Shown here: piece by piece, positions 12,697 to 24,100 of the stretch
Layout: each line of letters opens with the position of its first letter
Position numbering within the stretch: position 1 is the first letter of the stretch
From: Nageia nagi
Lineage: Eukaryota > Pinophyta
NCBI GenBank assembly: GCA_050084985.1
Contig: JBITNC010000001.1
Coordinates: forward strand, 214,954,001-215,018,000
DNA length: 64,000 nt
Direction: 5' to 3'
Translations under genes and position numbers: made by a program
The notes under the pieces: model-generated
The model's input: only the letters and a program-made list of their open reading frames with translations
What the model was told of the DNA's origin: nothing
The model's database searches: none

Positions 12697-13493
12697 TATT
12701 TATAAATATTTTAAGAAATGCAAATAAATAAATAATTACAAAACCTAAAACACTTGTTTCAAGCTATGGATAGGAATTTAAACCACACAAAAACATAGGT
12801 GAAGAAGATAGCCACTCTAGAATTAAGGTGAAAAACTAATCAAGAATTGTAATTTGTATATTTACCTTACAAAACATACTTAACATCAAACAATGATGAT
12901 ATATTTGATATGTGGATGGTAAAATAATCTTGCTTGAAAATCCATGACCTAAAATATCATGAAAAGATGACTACATTTAGTTTATATGTTGTATTGGAGG
13001 AGCACTAATGATGTATTAAGCATGAATAAGGAGCACTAAGAATTTTTTTTAGAATGTCCTTTTCTTTCAAATCAAGTTAATTATTTTCATGTAGGTGTTT
13101 TGAATAGATTATAGATTGCTAATGTCAGAATAACTTGCATAAGGAAGTACATAAACCATAGCTTTGAATTGTGGCATCAAGAGACACCTAAAAGATTGCC
13201 ACCACCAAGACCAAATATGGCATCATGTATCTCCTTAATGTGGACTTACTATTATATCTCTATTTATATAGATAATAATATGACCTACTCATTAGGTCAA
13301 CATGTATCTACATAAATAAGGTTAGCTCACAATACATAATGATATTCAATATTACCATATATTCAAATTAAACATTGACATAATAACCATATTCAAGATA
13401 AGCATTGATATCATTGCATTAAATATTCTAGGTGTGTATTAGTGCAAGTGAATGTATTTATTTAAATGCATAAATAAATTTCATATGATAACA
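12697..13493 (-). mobile_element. 3' LTR (797 bp) of an element A/B family copy
   Basis: On the minus strand this begins TGTTATCATATGAAATTTAT and ends with AAATATTTATAAATA, matching the LTRs of elements A (TGTTAACACATAAAAATG...TTTGTAAACA) and B along its length. A polypurine-type tract and about 170 bp of element interior follow at higher coordinates, so it is the 3' LTR of a minus-oriented copy. Its 5' half and gag are not present here. Confidence 0.75.
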
Positions 13494-13680
13494 AATGCCA
13501 CACTTTGGATGAGAAATTGATATCACTAGGTTCATTAAGATTTTTCATTCAAATTACAAATCAAGTTGTTATAGAATGAAATATTAGCAAGCATTGATAA
13601 GTAAAACATGTAAAAGCTAGATATGGGTTAAGAAAACTCCTTGCTATGACATTTTCAATCTACCCCTTGTTATGATACTA
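13494..13680 (-). mobile_element. 3' interior end with polypurine tract of the same copy
   Basis: Minus-strand sequence next to the LTR reads CATCCAAAGTGTGGCATT (13,494-13,511), equivalent to CATCCAAAGTGGGGCATT before the 3' LTR of element A. Further in, an AAGGAGTTTTCTTAACCCAT string matches element A near 53,395. The similarity fades near 13,680, where a candidate chromovirus LTR begins. Confidence 0.65.
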
Positions 13681-13683
13681 ATG

Positions 13684-14095
13684 ACATGTGACCATGTTAC
13701 AATGCTACAAATATGAAAGGGAAATATTATAAAAATAAAATGAATATTTATTTAAGATAGGAAAATGATAACTATTTATTAGAAATAACAGAGCATGCAC
13801 TAGTAAATAGAACACAAATAGCATCAATAAGTAGATAATGATAGGATTTTATTAAGTAGTAATAGAATCATAGGCCACTTCAAGGGGGATACCTCCTTAC
13901 AACTCCAAAGATGAAAAATAATACTCCAAATGCCTTTGTCCACATACTTCCATCTAATTATATTAAACTAACCCTAACCCTAATAGTAATTCAAAATTAG
14001 GCCCTACCCTTATAATCACAATATTACAATATAGGCTAATAATTTAATATAATACTAATACTAACACTAAAATGTTAGTATGTGGGATCCTAACA
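13684..14095 (-). mobile_element. Candidate chromovirus LTR (~412 bp)
   Basis: On the minus strand a polypurine-like CCAAGAGGGGTGGCA (14,096-14,110) directly precedes TGTTAGGATCCC, which fits the start of a 3' LTR downstream of the integrase gene. Its far end is uncertain. Minus-strand TAGTATCATAAC next to 13,683 resembles a mutated initiator-Met primer site (TGGTATCAGAGC, three mismatches). The same bases can also be aligned to the interior of element A, so this may be coincidence. No second copy is in the window to confirm the LTR. Confidence 0.45.
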
Positions 14096-14114
14096 TGCCA
14101 CCCCTCTTGGGATG

Positions 14115-15560
14115 AAGCTTTTTCCTTAAAGCTTGAAGTGTGGAAATTGTTGTTGTAGCTAATGAAGGATTTCCTATGTTGCATCTTTTGGTACCATGCC
14201 TTGCCATTACATAAGGAATTCTCTGATGGAGTGATTATGAAGTTGTTATGAGCATTGATCTAAAACTAACTTAGGTACAAATACCATTGATCCATCCTCT
14301 ACCAACTTAGGTAATTATGTTTGAACCTAAACCTTTGATCCAACCACTTTCTTGAGGCAAGAGACATGAAACATTGGGTGAATCTTGGAAGAAGTAGGAA
14401 GCTTTAATTTGTATGCAACTAGGCCAATGTGCTATACCACCTTGTAAGGATCATAAAACTTTAAGGTTAATTTTTTAGGGCCTTTTATTTTTAATGTTTT
14501 TTGGTGATAAGGTTACAACCTCAAAAAGACCATGTCATCTACTTAGAACTACCTTTCTACATGTTATTGATCAACCTATTATTTCATACAATGTTGGGCT
14601 ATCTAAAGGTTATCCTTGAGAAAATGAAGAATATCATATTGAGTAACTAAATTTAATTCAACTACCTAAACTTTATTGGTACCTACAACATACAAGGTGA
14701 CTATTGGTGGAGCTTGATCATACACTACTTCATAGGGGGTCATCTTGCTAGTAGAATGATAAGATATATTATATCACCACTCAGCCAAGAGAAGCCATCA
14801 TATCTAATGCATAGGTTATGCTAAATCAATACAACATAAATATGTTTTCAAGTATTTGTTGATAATTTTAGTTTAACCATTAGTTTATGGGTGATATGCT
14901 GAGCTCATATTTAGTTAGGTACCTTGCAGTTTAAAAAGCTCTTACCAAAAATGACTTGTAAAATTGGGATCATGATCACTAGTAATTATCTCTAGCATGC
15001 CATATAGTTTGAAAATTATATCTAGGAATAATTATGCCACTATCACTACTTTGTAGGGATGAGCCAATGAACCAAAATGAGCATATTTGGATAATTGATC
15101 AACTAACACTAGAATAACTAATTTACCATGAGATTTAGGAAGGCTTTTAATGAAATCCATTGAGATATTGGTCATGTATGGGTAGATGTGGAGAGAGGTT
15201 AAAGGAGTCTTGGAGTAACCATTATATCACCTTTTTATGGTTGACACACATCATAAGCTACCATAAACTACTTGGTATCTAATTTCGTACCTATCTAATA
15301 GAATGATCATGCCACTCATAAATTTTCAAAAATCCTTCATATCCTAATGTAGGTGTGGAATGCGATTCAACAAGTATTTTTGATTTACATTTTGAAAGAT
15401 ATGGTAACAAAATTTAACCTTTGAATCTCAAAATACCATTATGCCATGTATGGTGTGATTTATTCATGGGGTCTTGAGTTATTTAATTTAGCAATTCTTG
15501 GGTGGAGCTATCCTTTGCCCACTCTTATTTAAATTTATCTAACCATTAAAGAATATAAGG
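14115..15560 (-). pseudogene. Decayed Ty3/gypsy integrase with chromodomain remnant
   Basis: Read on the minus strand in changing frames, this gives a recognisable integrase core. It includes SMDFIKSLPKSHGK, VLVDQLSKYAHF and ITSDHDPNFTSHFW, the region holding the second catalytic Asp, and then SSAYHP before a TNG-like string. Further down, [11 protein letters not shown] is typical of the integrase C-terminus. It is followed by QLHNHSIREFLMxWQGMVPKDAT, which fits a plant chromodomain (usual form: RNR-ITEYLVKW). The reading frame closes just before the candidate polypurine tract. Many stops and frameshifts make it inactive. Gene order protease-RT-RNase H-integrase-chromodomain places it among chromoviruses; the clade within them is not determined. 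Confidence 0.75.
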
Positions 15561-15599
15561 TGAAAGAGTTTGTAGTGCTACTTAATCTTCAATTTTTTT

Positions 15600-16144
15600 G
15601 GAAAAAGCATTAACAACCACATTCTCTTTACCTTTATAGTATACTATCTCATAATCATACCCTAGTAGTTTGGTCACCTATTTTTGTTGCTCAGGGTATA
15701 AATGCATTGCTCAATGAAAAACTTCAAACTATGATGATCTATGAGGATGATGAAATAGAAACCAATGAGATATGGTCTCCAATGTTAAAATGCATGAATG
15801 ATGGTAGGCATTTCTTTTTCATAAGTATATTTTCCCAAAAAAATTTCAAAGAGTACTCTACTAGTGAATGCTAAGGGATGCTCCTAATGCATTAATACTA
15901 CCTCAATTCCTACTCCATAATCATCACTTTCTATCATAAAGCTTTTATAAAAGTCTAGTATTACTAATACTAAGGTGGTACACATTGCCTCCTTAATCTT
16001 AAGGAAAGCTACCTCAGCTTGAGGGAACCACTGGAATGCATTCTTTTTCAACAACATGGTTAGAGGTGCTACAATCTTGTCATAATCCTTCACAAATTTC
16101 CTATAATAGCCTATCAACCCCAATAATCCTTGGAGACTTTTCAA
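15600..16144 (-). pseudogene. Decayed RNase H domain, Ty3/gypsy type
   Basis: Minus-strand residues LLGLIGYYRKFVKDYDKI and APLTMLLKK mark the connection just after reverse transcriptase. DFYKSFMIESDDYGVGIEVV corresponds to the first conserved Asp region of Ty3/gypsy RNase H (usual form: DASGxGIGAVL). The segment ends near GYDYEIVYYKGKENVV, the usual hinge to integrase. About 86 codons are open without interruption, and the rest is interrupted. It would degrade RNA of the RNA-DNA hybrid during element replication in an intact copy. Confidence 0.8.
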
Positions 16145-16146
16145 AG

Positions 16147-16890
16147 ATGTAGAATAGACTAGTTTTGCATGTCAATAATCTTTTATGGATCCATTCTAAC
16201 TCCCTCTTTGGATATAACATGGCCTAAGTAATCAATTTCTTGCTTACTAAATGAAAATTTTGATTTTTTTGCATATAGGTGGTATTCCTTCAAAATTTGC
16301 AAAGTGATAAACATATGCCATATGTTCTTGCCATGTCTTATTATAGATCAAGACATCATCAAAGAAAACTAAAATGAACTTCCTAAGGAATGGATGAAAC
16401 ACTTGATTCATTAAACTTTGAAATGTGGATGGATAATTTGTGAAGCCAAAAGGCATGAATAAGAATTCATAATGGGCCTCATGGGTGCAAAATGTAGTTT
16501 TCAATATATCCTCCTCCTTGAGGTAGATTTAATGATACCTAGATCATAGGTCTAGCTTGGAAAAATATCTTTTCCCATGCAGTTCATCCAATAATTCATC
16601 AATAATCAAGATGGGAAATTTATCCTTAATTGTAATGTTATTGAGGGCCCAAAAATCCATACACATATGCTAGGAACCATCTTTATTATAAACCAATGTA
16701 ATTGGATAAGAATATGGACTTATGCTAGGTTGGATTACTCTTGCATCTAATAGTTCCTTAACTAATTTTTTAATTTCATTTTTTTGAAAATAGAGATACT
16801 AAAAAGGTTGAATGTTTGGTGGGTGACTTCTCAAAACTAATTGGATAGCATGATCATGTGATCATTGGGGTCATAAGCCCCTTGGTTCCT
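16147..16890 (-). pseudogene. Decayed reverse transcriptase, Ty3/gypsy chromovirus
   Basis: On the minus strand, [17 protein letters not shown] and [19 protein letters not shown] are the conserved palm segments. [20 protein letters not shown] and [12 protein letters not shown] follow. The catalytic box reads VFFDDVLIY at about 16,350-16,370, the Ty3/gypsy form of xDD. The open stretch is 85 codons and upstream parts are broken by stops. It is continuous in order with the protease upstream and RNase H downstream. The assignment to Ty3/gypsy rests on visible motifs; inactivity rests on the internal stops. Confidence 0.88.
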
Positions 16891-16975
16891 CAAAGGTACT
16901 TGAATGCTTACTTAATATGGGTTATAGCTCCTTAGGCTCTATGATTTTAGATTTGATGATTGATAAAGAGTATAA

Positions 16976-17400
16976 CTATGCTAGCATCCCTTTTCTAGTT
17001 TTTTGTAGAATTTTTTCTATGTGATGTGAGTTCATAACTTGTATAGATACACCTTGTAATCCCCTAAGAGTATGCTCTTGTTCATCTATTTTGAATGTCA
17101 TCCATAGCTCTACAAAATTCCATTGTATAATGCCTAAAATCCTCAACCATTGTATGTCCAAAACTATATCACATCCTCCAAGTGGTAAAGTGTACATATC
17201 ACTTTTCAAAGTATAGTGGTCCATACTTAGTTTGACATTATGACATGTGCCTTTACATGCTATTTTTTCTCTATTACCAACCATAACCTTAAAATTATTT
17301 ATAAGGTAGATGTAATAATTAGCAACTTTAGCCACTCATGGATCAATGAAATTATGAGTACTTCCCAAATCCAACAATATCATAAGAGGGTATTATTTAA
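16976..17400 (-). pseudogene. Decayed retropepsin-type protease, Ty3/gypsy
   Basis: Minus-strand translation gives ILLDLGSTHNFID near 17,345-17,385, where an intact enzyme has D-S-G-S/A-T-H-N-F; the Ser is now Leu, which one C-to-T change explains. Downstream, VMVGNREKIACKGTCHNVKL and LPLGGCDIVLDIQWL are the flap and conserved LG..DVVLG.QWL region. About 119 codons are open. It sits between the gag zinc knuckle and reverse transcriptase as usual in this superfamily. The lost active-site Ser and a stop upstream make it inactive. Confidence 0.82.
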
Positions 17401-17539
17401 AGAAACCTTTGATATTCATAATTTTAGGGCTAGTAATTTCTACCAATGCATTGTAAGAGATAAGTAGAGCCTCCTCATTTAGAATTTCCTCTATAGCCTC
17501 TTTTGGTGCACTCTCATATTCCTCCTCATTAAAAAGCAT

Positions 17540-17640
17540 TAGTATTAAGCAAATATAACTTTTTTGTGTACAATGATGACCATAAACAAATTTATCATAA
17601 TAATTACAACACAAGCCCTTCTTTTAATGCTCTTCCATTA
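17540..17640 (-). pseudogene. Gag zinc-knuckle end, truncated
   Basis: On the minus strand a KKGLCCNYYDKFVYGHHC string fits the chromovirus knuckle C-x2-C-x4-H-x4-C region, with the second Cys now Tyr (one G-to-A change). Only about 35 codons are left: the sequence ends at 17,640, where the right copy of the 2.2-kb repeat begins. The rest of gag and the 5' LTR of this element are not found on the other side of that repeat. Confidence 0.75.
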
Positions 17641-19849
17641 CATTAGCATGAATCAACATGATAGGAGTTAGGTCCTATTATATTAGCCTTTGGGACTAGA
17701 GTAATAATTAATAAGGACTATTGGGGGTATTTATGTTTCATTATTAGAGGTGAAATTCATGGATTTATGGAAGATAAATCATTATGAAAGCATTTATAAA
17801 GGATGTTTTCATTAATTAAGAATGAATGTTTGAGGCTCAAAGATGATTATATACCATCCGAGTATCTACCATAAATAATATTAACTAGGGATTGATGGAT
17901 GTTACTCTAAGGATTTCATCAACATATTCTAAAAAATTAGAGTTTTTGGGTTCTAAGAGTATGGTCACAAGGTTGAAACTTAAAGGAATTAATGGACGGG
18001 AACCACTAGGAGTGGATCTTGTAGCTTAATTTGATTCAATATAGGGAAACTTACCAAGTCTAGACATAGTACGGATTAACATATTGAGAGATATTTCTTT
18101 ATTTGGCTAATTTTATTAATGAATGAGACCTAATATTGCTAACTAGCTATATAGAGATTCCCCTTTATGGCTAGCTTCTTAGAGGGACTATGGCTATTTA
18201 GGTCATGGAAGTTTGAGGTAATAATAGGTATATGATGTCATTAGATATTTTAGTCTACATACATGCTACACAAATGCAATCAATGAGCTTTTTCACCTAG
18301 TTCAAGAGGGTTAGTAAATATTTCCAAATTACATCATGATGGGGATAGACCATTGCAATTATTGATCTTTAATGAGGAATTCTTACTAAGCACTAGTCAT
18401 CAACTCATGTTGACTATGTCTCTTCCCTTGTACACATTGCCCATTGCTTCTATTGATTTAATGATATGATGAAGTATTTGGATCATGATGATGTTGGTGG
18501 TTCTCTATTGATGATGTTATGACAAGTTCATTAAATCTTATTATTTAAAGGAAGGAGAATTTATAACAAGATTACCATAGTTGAACCTATTGTAGGATCA
18601 TTGCTAGCATTAGCTTTTATGTTAGGGGAGAGAGGTGAAACCTTGGGTTTTGCTTTGCACTATTCCATGCCTAGGGAAATTTCCCCCAACATGGAATGTA
18701 ATTGTAGGCAAGCATGAAATGGATGATCTTCCTAATCCTCATTATCTATGTGGTGGGATGTCCATTCATTAGTTAAGGTAAGATACTATTCAATTCATGG
18801 TCCCTACTTCTTAGTGGTGTGGGGAGCATCCTCATCCCACTAGAAAGGGACATCCTTATTATGCAAACCTACCACAAAGTTAGGGGAGCTCCTTGCCTTC
18901 ATATAGTGTAAGTACATCCTTCCCATAATAGGTCATTGCTTATATAAATTAATTTTAAATGATGGGAGACACCTTCCCATGCACCATCATTAAAGGATAG
19001 ATTGTTTGATCCCTAATCCATTGCCTAGGGGAACAAGTGATGCATGGTGGAATGTTAGTAGCCAAAAGTATGTTATGTACCAAATGATCATATCATGGGT
19101 AATGATTCAATATCCTTAGGACTAGAACATTTAATGTAATATAGAATGACTCTCAATTACACTTGATTTTCTAAACTTGATGTGACCTTAAATCTCTAGA
19201 ACCCTTTGTTGGAGGAACTATTATTTGATAGATAGTGAAAAGGCACTGAACCCTTCCTTGGTCCTAAGGCACTAGTGATGTAAGGGGTACCTTATGTCAA
19301 GTTGTGTTCCTCTTAATCAATATATAATATTCAATTCATATGCCTTTATTAAGGGAATAAGTTAATTGATATCCATCGTTACACCCCTGTAATCATGCAA
19401 TACAATAAGTTAAATGGTGGGATCAATTGCAAGTGCTTGAACCATACCCCATATCAATATTGCATGGAACATGAAAGACTTTTATTAGAGGTGTTGTTTT
19501 GGTGATAAGTTATGTAATCAACTTAGTTAAGTTTTCCATGGCCCCATGCCTGAGCTCTCTTATATGATACTTATTTTTGCTTTGAAGGTCAATAATCTTT
19601 AATCTTTAAGCATGGATATTCATCAAGTATGAGGATATGGGAAGCCTTAATGCCATATTGAGATATTTATCTAATCAACATAGGCCATGAAGGCTTCATC
19701 CTTTTTATCAAGAGAGTGCTCATGACATCTCATCATGTGTTAGTGCCCTATAGAGAGGTTTTAAGGCCCTTCATGCCCTATAGAAAGGTGACCTCAATGA
19801 TGTTCTTAAGGATTGTAGGTTATATATTTTTGATCATGTGTGATCATGC
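17641..19849. repeat. 2.2-kb direct repeat, right copy
   Basis: This 2209-bp block is the partner of 7611-9821 in the same orientation. Differences are concentrated in the first 350 bp and become sparse in the middle and end. Its left edge cuts the chromovirus gag at 17,640. That suggests the copy, or a rearrangement ending here, is younger than the chromovirus. No TG/CA ends, terminal inverted repeat longer than GCATGA, or matching target duplication is visible. Confidence 0.85.
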
Positions 19850-21110
19850 ATCCCTACCCCTATTGGCTCTCTAGGGCACCAACAAATTAGGAAAAACCAT
19901 GGGGTCTATTTCCCCTCCCCCCAATGCATTCATGTTGGGTTCTTTCAAAAATATGATCAAGGTAGACATAAGAGGCATGCTTATCATATTATAGGTAGCA
20001 TGCTATTCATCCCTTAGTTTTGACTACCAACCAAATAGGAATCCCAATAATGGATATCTTAGATCTTACCATGATGAAGAATGTAGTGAAATGCGATACT
20101 TAGTATAAATTAAAGAATCCCATGAATCATCAAGTATCTGAATGTGAATTACACTTGAGGCCCTAACTAGGGGCATGTATTCTTGGATGATTCCTTCCCT
20201 ACCATCATGCAAAGGAAGAGTGTACATGGTCATCTAAATCCTTCAAGGTATAATCAACTAAAATATACATGTTGGGCCATCAACCATAACCTTACCAATA
20301 GTGGTTGCACTTGGGGTTGACATTTTTTGGGCTTGCTAATCATGTAGCTCCATGCAGTTGAACTTTACATGCCTTTCATCTTCTTAGATTATGTGAGACT
20401 ACACATTGAGCTTAAGCATATCAATAAGTAGAGAAAAAGAAACTTACAAGGATTCCCCTAGTAATAATGAGTAAATTAGGAATAACCCAACATGAAAATT
20501 AGATCATAGTTTCATCCAAATTATAGTCTTTAGAAGCATCATTAGTGATGGATTAGGCCCAATTCCATTAGAAGGGGGCATTAGAGGGGGAGAGCCCCAT
20601 AAATCTTGTATCTTATCATACCATGAAGCACTATCAATGATTAAAGTTATTTAGGAATGCAACACTAATCAAGCAGTAAATTTCATCCAAGATTAAATAT
20701 AGGTAAGAGATCAATATCGAATAAGTACCATGAGGGAAATATGAAAGTAACTTTGGAAAAAGAGTTAAAGAGTACTTAAAATTATTAGGAAGGAAGCATA
20801 AAGGCTAACAATGCACCTTAGTCGAATGTAGGATGATGAGAGCTATACCACCACTTGGCTTGGGGGGACATGCTAGTGCAATCTATTAGGGTAGCATAAG
20901 TATTTATGGAAGGTTTCCTAATGTATCATCATCTCAATGATCATGGTATGAAGCATATTCCCTTTGTGGTAGGTCATGAGGCACGTACATGCTCATGGCA
21001 TTGGCCAATGGGTTTTCCATTTGACTCATCTTGAAACATGAACCAAGGAGTCTAACATGTATGTGAGTTGATGGGCAAAGAAGCCCACAAGGTGCATAGG
21101 GTTAAGGCCA
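19850..21110. other. No gene seen
   Basis: This is stop-dense sequence between the 2.2-kb repeat and the AT-rich block. I recognise no coding motif, RNA gene or element end. Confidence 0.5.
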
Positions 21111-24100
21111 TGAAAAAAATACATTTTTATAAAAAATATTAAATTTTTATAGGAAAGATTATTCATGCACCTTCTTAAGGCCATAATTTATGGACCAAGT
21201 ATCCATTTGATACTATACAAATATATTTTTATAAAAATGTAATGTTACTTATACAATTATAATATTTCTATAAAACATATTTTTTTATATAAAAGTAGTT
21301 ATTCTATAGTTTAAAAATTAATTTTCTATAAAATTAATTTTATTCTATAAAAGTCTAATCCATCATATAAAAATATAATCTTATCTATAAAAATTTAATT
21401 TTTTATAAAATTTAATTTATTTATATGAAAATATATTTTGTGTACAAAAATATAATCTTTTTTGTAAAAGTTATTAATTTTATAATATAAATATAATATT
21501 TCAAAAAATATAATATTAAAATGTAAAAGATAATTTTTTTTTTTGTAAAAATATAATAATTTTTAATAAATATGCGATCTTTTCTATAAAAATATATTTT
21601 TTCTATAGAAATGTATATTTTTCTATTAAATGTAATTATTCCCATAACAATTTAATATTTTCTATAATAATATAATTTTTCCTATTAAAGTATTATCTAT
21701 TATATAAAACTTTAAGCTTTGTTATAAAAATATATATTTTTATGGAAAAAAAATATTAAATTTTTATAAGAAAGATTATTGATGCAATTGGTTATAACTT
21801 ATGATCCAGGTGTCCATTTGACCCTACATTTTTTAGTGAATGTAGAATTGAATTTCTTATAATTTTAATATTTTCTCTAAAATTTTAAATTTAATATTTT
21901 CCATAAAAATGTAATTTTTTTCTATAAAAATATAGTCTTTGGTATAAAAATGTTATCTTTTTTATTAAAAAAAATAATTGTTATAAGAATGTAATCTTTT
22001 CTAATAAAATGTAATTTTTATATAAAAAATTAATTTTTTCTATTATCTTTCCCTATGGAAATGTAATTTCTCTATAAAATATGATTATTTTTATTAAAAT
22101 GTAATTTTTTGAAAAAAAATTAATTTTTATAGATAATAATATAATTTTTTCTATAAAAATTTGATTTTTTCATAAAATATAATTCTTTTATAATTTTTTC
22201 TCTAAAAATGTAATATTTTTTTTATAAAAATGTAATGTTTCTTATTTAATTATAATATTTTCTATTAAACATATTTTTTAATATAAAAGTATTTATTTTT
22301 TAGTTTTAAATGTAACTTTCTATAAAAATATATTTTTCTATAAAAGTCTATTCTATCATATAAAAATCTAATCTTTTCCATAAAAATTTAATTTTCCCTT
22401 TAAAAGGTAATTTTTTATTAAATATAATTTGTTTATATGAAAATATATTTTATATACAAAAATATAATCTTTTCTATAAAAGTTATAATTTTTATAGTAA
22501 AAATATAATAATTTTAAAAAATATGATAGTAAAATGTAAAAGGTAATCGTTTTGTAAAAATATAATAATTTTTATAATAATATACACTCTTTTCTATAAA
22601 AAAAACATATATTTTTATAGAAATATAAATTTTTCTATAAAAATGTAATATTTCGTATAAAAATATAGTATTTCCCATCAAAAATGTAATATTTTCTATA
22701 ACAATATAAAATTTCTATAAAAATATAATTTTTTCTATACAAATTTAATTTTTATAAATTAAAATGTAATGTTTTATGGAAAAATGTAATCTTTTTTTCA
22801 AAATATTAAATTTTTCTATAAAAATACAAATTTTCTATAAAAAATTAATATTTTAAAATAAAATATAATCCTTCTTATAAAATGTGTATTTTTTATAAAA
22901 ATAAAATATTTTCTATAAAAAATTAATTTTTCTATTAAAGTGTAATTACTATCTTAATACAAAATATAGTATTTTCTATAAAAAATTGTTATTATTTTTT
23001 ATAAAAATTATAAATTTTCTATAAAAATGTAATATTTCTCCATAAAAATGTACTTCCTATAAAAGTATTATCTATTATATAAAACTTTAAGCTTTCTTAT
23101 AAAAATATAATATACATTTTTATGGAAAAAATACTTTTTTATAAATACATATTAAACTTTTATAGGAAAGATTATTTATGTAACTTGTTAAGGCCATAAC
23201 TTATGATCCATGTATCCATTTGATCATATATTTTTTTAGTGAATGTAGAATTGAATTTCTTATGATTTTAATATTTTTCCTAAAATTTTAAATTTAATAT
23301 ATAATTTTAAATTTTTTTGATAAAATATAATTTTTATAAAGATAAAGGTAAATTATATTAACATGTACTAGAGACCAACTTATCTATGGGATAGATAGTT
23401 TATAGTAGGCTATTGCATAACATGAATGTCTCGTACTGGGAATGAAACACATTGTAGCAAAGTAAAAAAATGACCATTTTTTATAGAAAAAGATAATATT
23501 TTCTATAAAAATATAAATTTTTATAGGAAATATTATTAATGCACCTTATTGATTATGATCCAAGTTTCCATTTAACCCTGAGTTTTTTTAGTGAATGTAG
23601 AATTGAACTTCTTGTAATTTTAATATTTTTTTTTTGAAATTTTAAATTTAATATTTTACATAAATATGTAATTATTTTTTTATAAAAATGTATTATTTGT
23701 TATTAAAATATTATTTTCTATAAAAATATAATTTTTATTACAAAATTAAAATTTTTCTATTATCTTTCCCTATGTAAATGCAATTTCTCCATAAAATGTG
23801 ATTATTTTTATTAAAATGTAATTTTCGATAAAAACTTTAATTTTTATAAATAATAATGTAATTATTTTCTAAAAAAAATATAATATTTTCTATAAAATTA
23901 TATTTTTTTTACAAATTGTATTCTTTTATAAAAATATAATATTTTCTATAAAAATATAATCTTTTCTCTAAAAATGTAATATTATTTAAAAAAAATGTAA
24001 TGGTTCTTATCCAATTATAATATTTGCTATAAAATATAGCTTTTTATATAAAAATACTGATTTTATAGTTAAAAATGTAATTGTTTATAAAAATATAATC

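Noticed and set aside
13968-13982. CCCTAACCCTAA, resembling plant telomere repeat
   Set aside because: Only about two units, inside a candidate LTR; too short to be telomeric or an interstitial telomere array.
7611-19849. A full LTR retrotransposon with 2.2-kb LTRs
   Set aside because: No TG/CA ends, no target duplication (flanks GTGCT and ATCCC-like), no primer site next to the right copy, and the enclosed pol has its own candidate LTR.
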